From Nemertoderma westbladi (Eukaryota; Xenacoelomorpha; Nemertodermatida; Nemertodermatidae), in assembly GCA_032718475.1 (NCBI GenBank), contig JAUCBJ010001789.1, positions 1-50,454 of the forward strand: 50,454 bases of DNA, in the 5' to 3' direction. Positions 44,318 to 50,454 of this stretch are shown here, in pieces. A model generated the notes under the pieces. It was not told the DNA's origin. It saw nothing but the letters and a program-made list of their open reading frames with translations, and made no database searches. The position numbers and the translations under genes were made by a program. Positions within the stretch are counted from its first letter, which is position 1. Each line of letters begins with the position of its first letter.

Positions 44318-45023
44318 GTTCAGCTTCTTAAACTTACATTACCACTTTGACGACTTCGGCCTATATACTACCTGGCACTTCTTTGCCACCAGTCATGGCA
44401 AGAGCCCGTGTGATGGGATTGGCGGCACTGTGAAGCGAATAATCACTAGGATGAGTCTGCAGAGACCTATAGAGGACCAAATAACTAATGCTGAGGAGAT
44501 GTTTACTGCTGCTGATGTTAATATTACTGGGATCAGATTTATTTGGGTCGATGCCAAGGAAGTGGAGTCTGTGACCAAGGAGCAGGAAGTTCGGTTTGAG
44601 GATGCCTCAAAAATACCTGGGACAAGGTCGTATCACCGTTTTGATGTTCTTCCCAGTGGCAAATTAGCTTGCCGAACAGTGTCAGATGGCGATGACAACC
44701 TTGCAACAGTGATAAACATTGTTCAAGGTATCACCAGGGAGTCCATCACGGATGAGGAACAGTCAACCTCAGGAAAGGAACCCAACTACAGCGTTGGTCA
44801 ATGGGTACTTGTGTACTATGAGGAAGATCATTACCGGTACCCAGGAGAGGTGCAGTACACGTCAAGTGAGGGGTACGTGTGTGTGAAAGTCATGGACAGG
44901 GCTGGTGGATACTACAGGTGGCCCGAGAAGGATGATATACATAGTTATCCCACTGATGACATCGTAAAAATGCCACCACTACCCGTTGGAACCAGAGGAC
45001 AGTTCAAATTTTCGAACATTTAA
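44318..45023 (+). CDS. Transposase-like gene, exon 2
   Basis: This exon encodes the C-terminal 234 residues: FSFLNLHYHFDDFGLYTTWH, FFATSHGKSPCDGIGGTVKR, then MSLQRPIEDQIT, a GTRSYHRFDVL segment and the SH3/Tudor-like end (VGQWVLVYYEEDHYRYPGEV and RWPEKDDIHSYP), stopping at TAA 45,021-45,023. It is intact. In related proteins the GIGGTVKR region follows the second catalytic aspartate; which acidic residue completes a DDE triad is not clear to me. Confidence 0.75.
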
Positions 45024-45061
45024 GAAGAATTATGTAATATATAAATTCGCTACTTATATAT

Positions 45062-45067
45062 AATAAA
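45062..45067 (+). terminator. AATAAA polyadenylation signal
   Basis: A canonical AATAAA lies 39 bases after the stop codon of the transposase-like gene. A second AATAAA follows at about 45,145. Confidence 0.55.
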
Positions 45068-45448
45068 TACAGTACCCTGGTTATTCAAGTTTAATAGATT
45101 GTAGTTTGTTTTTTCTCTGCAAAGCTGTTGGTCCGTTTAATTGCAATAAATATCTATATTATGTACTATAAAACACATTATTTCCTTCCTAGGCAATAAC
45201 GTACTTTCAGATTGAAATTACATTGAATGAAAATATTCTTTTTTTTCAATTACTTGTCACGTTAAAGAACATTTTTAGATAATAACTTGATCCTGTTGGT
45301 GATTGAAAATTATCATACAATTGAACAATAGGTTGAATAAACAAATTATCTACTTTTTGGGGAGATATTTTTAGTCAGAGCTGATTTCTGACACTTCAAA
45401 GTTAGCAAAAAATCAAAATCATATGCACTTATTTTTTCGATAGCACAC

Positions 45449-45722
45449 CTCTGATAAGTTGTTGGCCCTTAATTCATTATTAAAACGTGTCATGGATAAT
45501 GCACAATATAGTTAAGAAACATTTGAATTTCCAACAGACATGCAGAGATTTCTAAATGGTGTCACAAAAATCAACAAAATTTGTATTTTTGGTGTAATTT
45601 CAATCGCGTATGTTAAGGCTCTGACTATCGGTTGTATGTTTATTGACTTACCGGTATAGGATACAGCCTTATTATAAGAGGTATCATTTATTAAAAAAGT
45701 ATCACCCAACAAGTTGTCAGAG
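45449..45722. repeat. Foldback, CTCTGAYAASTTGTTGG ends (274 bp)
   Basis: The left end CTCTGATAAGTTGTTGG and the right end CCAACAAGTTGTCAGAG match at 15 of 17 positions when inverted. A single related end, CTCTGCAAAGCTGTTGGTCC, lies at 45,115. No target duplication is evident. It resembles the foldback at 40,481-40,579 on the other side of the transposase-like gene. The DNA at 45,136-45,448 shows nothing identifiable. Confidence 0.62.
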
Positions 45723-45959
45723 TACAAAATAAAATATTCAGGTTTTAAATTTCCAATATTTTTACAATTCAGAAACTTGAACACCATGTGACTTGAGAAT
45801 AAAAGGACCAAATGAGCTGAAATTATGGCTACCAGTTTTTAACCACATCATCATAACATGATTAAATTTTCAATGAATTCTGAGAGGGTGGAGGGTGTGC
45901 GCCACCCCATTTGTTGAATTTGGCTGGAATAACCCAGTATAGTAATACAGTCAGTAGGG

Positions 45960-46400
45960 AACATACCCTTAAATAAGCTCCAAAAGTGGGTTCTTATTTA
46001 AGGAAAATGGCTCTTATTTAGGGGTTTTTGGGCCTTTTTTTGATATTTTTTCGATATAATATGCAATAACTTGTTTCAGGAAAAAATACCGCATAATTTT
46101 ATTTCACAATGTAAAAGTTGGGTCTTTCTTGAACATAAAGCAAAAAACCAGAAAACATTTCACCGTCCGGTTTTTTTTCTACAAGCGTTTTAAAATTGCA
46201 TCAAAAATACGACTAGTTCCTAAATAAGGCAGTAAGGGGGATTTTTTAAATTTACCTTATTTAAGATATCGAAATTGTACACATAAATACTAAAAGTCCC
46301 TAAATACTGAAATAAGAACTTCTTGACCTGGGTTTCTTATTTAGGAATACAGTTGTATTCCAAAATCTGCACATTCCTTAAATAAAATAAATATTCCTTA
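45960..46400. repeat. AT-rich region with repeated CTTATTTA / TAAATAAG motifs
   Basis: CTTATTTARG and its inverse recur many times: ACCCTTAAATAAG, GGTTCTTATTTAAGG, GCTCTTATTTAGG, CCTAAATAAGG, CCTTATTTAAG and TTTCTTATTTAGGAA. They are arranged roughly as inverted halves, so a decayed foldback element is possible. Nothing supported lies in the 45,723-45,960 and 46,400-46,795 flanks. Confidence 0.45.
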
Positions 46401-46795
46401 TTCCTTACAGTATGTGTTACACTTTTTCATAATTCTTTGATTTAAGTCAGTCTGTATATTGCTAATTGTTTGGTTAAGGATAAGGACAATGGTTGCACTG
46501 GACTGCTGGACTCTATAAATCCTCTATAGAATATCGTACCGGTATCATAATGAAGTTGCTAGCACTGGCATTCTTACCTCACACGGTAGCATAGAATAGC
46601 CCATTGATATTCAAAAGAATATGGAATAGCCCATCGCCCATCTGAGCGCACATACATTGTCACGTATTTCGATGAGACATGACTCAAGTAACTGGACATT
46701 GCCGCACAGTTTCGAAAAACTAACTTGTGTCCTGCATTTCCTCTTCTTCACATGACAGTAATACTGTAATAATAACTGAATAATAGTAGTACTAG

Positions 46796-46830
46796 AAAGG
46801 CATTTCCTAAAGGAAATGCAACCACGAAGC
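46796..46830 (+). repeat. Left part of a dispersed repeat, split by a hAT-type MITE
   Basis: GAAAGGCATTTCCTAAAGG followed by AAATGCAACCACGAAGC matches 49,190-49,226. It contains the perfect hairpin GCATTTCC-TAAA-GGAAATGC. The matching right part resumes at 47,769 after the MITE. Confidence 0.85.
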
Positions 46831-47776
46831 CCAGGTTGGAATTCATGCTGCAAAACTCGGACGCGTACCTGCGCGAATGACCGCAAACCAGATGCGCGTT
46901 GCGCGTTTGGGTGAGACAGGTGCGCGTTCGGGTGAGACAGGTGCGCGTTGCGCCTCAGCGCGCAGCTCTGCCTCTGATGCGCACCACAAATTAGTTGAAA
47001 TCACGAAAATACACAAAAACATTTCGCTCGCTTCGCTCGCATTAGTTTCTCATTTCCAATTCTTCAAACAGTCAAATCCAGAAATCACTTCACCATAATC
47101 TGATAATACTGTAATACCGGCAACCGGAGCTGAATTTGTCTATTTATTTTAACTACAGTACTCTATTGTTGTATTGTTATTAGGTCTATGCTATGCCGAT
47201 GTTACGTTAGTAAACAGGTAAAGTCAGAAAGTAACAATGTATTATAAGTACTGAAGTATGACTTAATTATAAGCCAACTGTATGTTTAAGCCTAATTGTT
47301 AGGTAGGCAGTAGGCCTATACAAAGTATTACTGGCAGTGGCAGACTGGTACCTATTTCAATATTCGTTTTTTTGAAATTAGGCCTACATGTTTTATTTGT
47401 AATCTAAAATAATATTTTCTGTTATAAAAGCAGTGAGCCCGATGGGCCACCATAGTCGGATAGTAGTGGATTAAAAAAATATTTTTTAATATTAACAATT
47501 TTGATGTAGCAAAAATTACATTTATTATGTAAGCCTAGATTCAACGTACAGACAGACAGACGTAAAGATAAGCTTAAAACGCTCAAACTTGTAAAATAGG
47601 AATGTAAAATTGTTCTTATGAACTGTGCGATTTTTTGAGATATGCATGACATGAGCTGCGCGATTTTTTTTGGATTATGATGAGGTGCGCGACGAGCCAA
47701 TTTCAGGTGCGCGGTGATTTCAAAACAACAAAGCGTACCTGCGCGCTCATGCATGAATTCCAACCTGGCACGAAGC
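46823..47776. mobile_element. hAT-type MITE (938 bp), CCAGGTTGG ends
   Basis: The element, 46,831-47,768, has termini CCAGGTTGGAATTCATGC and GCATGAATTCCAACCTGG, a perfect 18-bp inverted repeat. An exact 8-bp duplication CACGAAGC flanks it. Subterminal GTACCTGCGCG motifs are also inverted between the two ends. Removing it restores a repeat found intact at 49,190. There is no transposase frame. Its ends differ from those of the MITE at 42,728, so it is a separate family. Confidence 0.94.
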
Positions 47777-48299
47777 TAAGGAAAATTAAACAAAGGGCCA
47801 CAATTTGGTTTGTTGCTTAGCCTAGTTTAGTAGCATTTGCCAATAAATAACTTCTATTCCCATGGAAACTAGAATTCTCTGGAACTGTTGGTTTTACCTT
47901 TGAAAAAAGATTCAGTCCAGATTGTGGTTCAGATAACACATACAAAGTTTCAGAAAATATTGTAGTTTATGTCCAAATTACCGATTTTCTATCATAATGC
48001 ATCTGTTTGCAGTGGTTGTCATGGAAACTGAAAAATAGAACAATGTAATTCGGATGCAGAATAAGTCATATAATGGGGGTAGGTCTTGGTCCCAAGTCAT
48101 AATACTATTAACTTGTGTTTCAAATTATCATTTTAGAAATTTTAACATCTGTTTAGTCTTGTTGCTATGGTAATTGGATTGTGTAATTAACCTCGAATGG
48201 ATTGTATATGGACCTTACAGATGATGTTGCAAAACCCCAAATTTATATTTATTACATTATTTTGCTAGACTTGAATGATATAGACTTTAATAAACTCCA

Positions 48300-48313
48300 G
48301 TTACCATGGTAAC
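48300..48313. promoter_or_regulatory. X-box-like palindrome GTTACCATGGTAAC (one of nine)
   Basis: This perfect 14-bp palindrome fits the RFX-factor X-box (GTTNCCATGGNAAC). Eight further matches or near matches lie at 47,856, 48,015, 48,161, 48,454, 48,600, 48,774, 49,304 and 49,455, most of them 139-174 bp apart. They are part of the repeat family, so they need not regulate any gene here. Confidence 0.6.
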
Positions 48314-48975
48314 AAGATATTTCTGGAATGTTTTGAGTTTCACTAAAAGTTCCAACTAGTGGTCCAGATAACACATATTCAGTTTCGTAAAATTTTATCA
48401 TGAAGTCTATGTCCAAATGAGTTATTTTTGTATAAAAACATCTGTTTTCAGCGGTTGTCATGGTAACTGCAAAATTAAACAATGAAATTCGGACGCAGAA
48501 TAAGTCATATAGTGGGGGTAGGGGTTGGTCCCAAGTCATCACACATTAACCTTATGCTTCAAATTAACATTTTATACATTTTAACATCCATTTAGCCCGG
48601 TTGCCAAGGCAACTGGATTTTCTATTGAACCTCAATCGGCTCTGCTATGGACCTTATAGTTGAGTTGAGAAACCCCAAGTTTATACTGTTATATGTATTA
48701 TAGTTTTCCTACAAATAGAGTTATAAATATTGACTTGAAATACATAGACTTTTTTCTAAGTCCGTTGCCATGGAAACCAGATTTTTCCTGAATATGAGAC
48801 CCATCCCACACGACGCGCCTCGATGAGTAGTACATACATGCAAAATTTCAGGGTACTTTTAAAGGCTAGTTTTTTCCCCGGTCAAAAAACACTAAATCTG
48901 CTCCATACATGTAAAATAGCCCACTATGAATAGACCATCTCAGCTAAGGAAAATCTTTCTTAGCGAAAGTAGTTG

Positions 48976-49236
48976 ATTTTCCTTAGCTTCGTGGATCAAA
49001 GTAATGAAGTAGTACAGTCAGACAGTACCGGTACTGCAGTACAGTCAGACAGTACTGCAGTACTACCGGTTCTGGACAGCTGGAGCAGGCTATCTGGCTA
49101 TTGGCAGATTGGAGTACTGTACACTGGAATATACTGCTGCCATATGCATATCTGCCTATACTAGCCTATATATTATGTACATTAATACAAGAAAGGCATT
49201 TCCTAAAGGAAATGCAACCACGAAGCTAAGGAAAAT
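48976..49236. repeat. Foldback, ATTTTCCTTAGCTTCGTGG ends (261 bp)
   Basis: The left end ATTTTCCTTAGCTTCGTGG (48,976) is perfectly inverted at the right end CCACGAAGCTAAGGAAAAT (49,218-49,236). A further inverted copy, AGCTAAGGAAAATC, sits at 48,942. The interior has repeated CAGTCAGACAGTAC and TACTGCAGTAC motifs. Confidence 0.75.
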
Positions 49237-49960
49237 TAAACACTCTTTGACTCATCACTTCATTGCTTTACAGAGTTAAGAGGAATATGCCTTTAAAACT
49301 CATATTACCATGGCAACCGGAGTTTTCTAGAACTGCTGAGGTTTACATTAAGATCCGGTTTGTGGTTCCAGGTGACACATACTTCAATTCAGTTTCATTG
49401 AGTAGTTAATGTGCAAAACTAAGGATTTAATTGTTAAAACGTCTGTTTGTAGTGGTTGTCATGGAAACTGAAAAATGGAACAATTTAAATTGGATGCGGA
49501 ATTAGTGATATAGTGGGGGTAGGGATTGGTCCCAAGTCGTAATACCTTAATGTTATGCTTCAAATAACCATTTTATAAAGTTGAACATCTGTTTACAGCA
49601 TTTCCACGCGAAAGCAGACATTGGCACCGAAATTTCATAATACTTGAAATTGCAAGTTTTATATCTTAAATTGAAGCTAATATGCTATATTTTCAGAATC
49701 TAAAAACACATTTTGAACAGCTAGTCAACTTAAAAACTTAATAGCATGGCAAATTGCCTAACTTTTATACTTTTTTTAGTTTTGAATTTCATAAATGTTA
49801 TACCACTTTCTAGGCTTGCCCTGTATACCTGAGCAATACATTTTTTGATATTAAATGAATTTTTGTATGGTTCTATGTCTTATTTTGTAATTGAGATGTT
49901 ATAATATCAATAATAGCCACGACTTATTCAATTTTCGGAATTAAAAGTTGTCCTCACTAT

Positions 49961-50177
49961 GTCACGCTGTGACTTGTCACGGTGTGACTTTTTATACACC
50001 TTTTTTTAAATAATTGAAGAATAAATCATAATTACCCGTTTTTCTTTCTGATCTACAAAATATCGTATATGAAACAGTAAATATGAATGTATTAGACCAC
50101 AGATAACATAAATAAGTGATTTTTTTTGTGAATAAAATCAGTCATGCTGTGACACTATTATCTGTGTCACACCGTGA
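49961..50177. repeat. Four GTCAC-NNN-GTGAC palindromes
   Basis: GTCACGCTGTGAC (49,961), GTCACGGTGTGAC (49,976), GTCATGCTGTGAC (50,141) and GTCACACCGTGAC (50,165) form two pairs, mirrored about an AT-rich 150-bp centre. The remaining DNA (49,600-49,950 and 50,180-50,454) shows nothing I can support. Confidence 0.7.
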
Positions 50178-50454
50178 CAATTCATAACCTTTAACTTCAT
50201 GTATAAAAAATTGCGCCAAATTTAATTTTTTTCAAGAAATGGTGAAATGTCAAGGACAGTACAGTACATGGTACCGGTAATGGCTGACTGGTAGGCCTAA
50301 TTTGCATCCAATGCTACACACCTGTTGGCTGGGCCAGATATTTGATACATCCACAACTGCAGGCCTGTTAATTGCTGTATTGGTGGATACTACTTTCTTT
50401 CTGTCTATAATTATGCTGTCTGACATTGAAGGTAAATGTTATATTGTAGTCCAT

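Larger units (their letters stand above)
40884..45023 (+). pseudogene. Transposase-like gene, two exons, disrupted by a MITE and a frameshift
   Basis: Exon 1 is 40,884-43,705 (interrupted by the MITE) and exon 2 is 44,318-45,023, joined by donor CAG|GTAAAA and acceptor TTTATAG. Without the MITE and the 1-base loss the frame would give about 899 aa. The family pattern is clear to me from many invertebrate predicted proteins: GTHSVCVCIKH (about residue 428), CEMCPG, MDFAENF (about 570), QDEIQSYHW, YFTDGA, QYKN (in the shifted frame), DDFGLYTTWHFFATSHGK, CDGIGGTVKR, and a C-terminal SH3/Tudor-like segment (VGQWVLVYY, YPGEVQY). The two aspartates in MDFAENF and YFTDGA look like DDE-type catalytic residues. 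I cannot name the superfamily. AATAAA lies at 45,062. The two lesions make it a probable pseudogene. Confidence 0.78.
47769..49600. repeat. Diverged ~440-bp repeats carrying X-box-like palindromes
   Basis: Three related segments (about 47,777-48,240; 48,241-48,700; 49,245-49,600) share blocks such as AGATAACACATA, CATCTGTTT, TCATATAGTGGGGGTAGG and TTGGTCCCAAGTCAT. The first two lie 439 bp apart. The third is displaced about 1,000 bp from the second by intervening sequence that includes a foldback. No coding capacity was found. Confidence 0.8.

Noticed and set aside
46877-47763. ORFs of 73 and 113 codons
   Set aside because: Both lie within the non-autonomous hAT-type MITE and include its low-complexity termini; neither resembles a transposase.

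Overview
This is eukaryotic, almost certainly metazoan, DNA. It holds a spliced SETD1-type histone methyltransferase gene, a spliced transposase-like gene, several non-autonomous DNA transposons, and a satellite array of at least 29.8 kb. I cannot name the species. Long AT-rich intergenic DNA and abundant small inverted-repeat elements fit a marine invertebrate, but that is an inference.

Layout. (1) 1-29,813: a head-to-tail satellite with a 106-bp monomer, roughly 275-280 copies in one orientation, which enters the window already in progress. Each monomer carries a 60-bp imperfect dyad centred on TTC|GAA. Three 160-bp islands of non-satellite DNA lie inside the array (22,045; 23,578; 25,536). 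They are copies of the unique sequence that borders the array's right edge at 29,814. All four junctions fall at the dyad centre. (2) 30,277-37,700, minus strand: a two-exon SETD1 gene (predicted 1,473 aa) with RRM, N-SET, WDR5-binding (Win), SET and post-SET regions. Its 3,002-bp intron contains, on the plus strand, a sequence meeting the type I hammerhead ribozyme consensus (35,046-35,107), plus a C24/G14 tract and two orphan ORF fragments. (3) 37,758-40,880: intergenic DNA rich in small repeats, including an inverted-repeat element at 38,908-39,505 with 10-bp flanking duplications. (4) 40,884-45,023, plus strand: a transposase-like gene in two exons. It is broken by an 821-bp hAT-type MITE (8-bp target duplication) and by a 1-base frameshift; its intron holds a foldback element. 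(5) 45,024-50,454: gene-free DNA with foldback elements, a second hAT-type MITE (46,831-47,768), a diverged repeat family carrying nine RFX X-box-like palindromes (47,856-49,468), and four GTCAC-NNN-GTGAC palindromes near the end.

The only gene that looks functional is SETD1, which deposits H3K4 methylation in the COMPASS complex. Its stop codon lies 463 bp from the edge of the satellite. Everything else is repetitive or decayed mobile DNA. The many short open frames across the satellite are by-products of a stop-poor 106-bp unit and are not annotated as genes.
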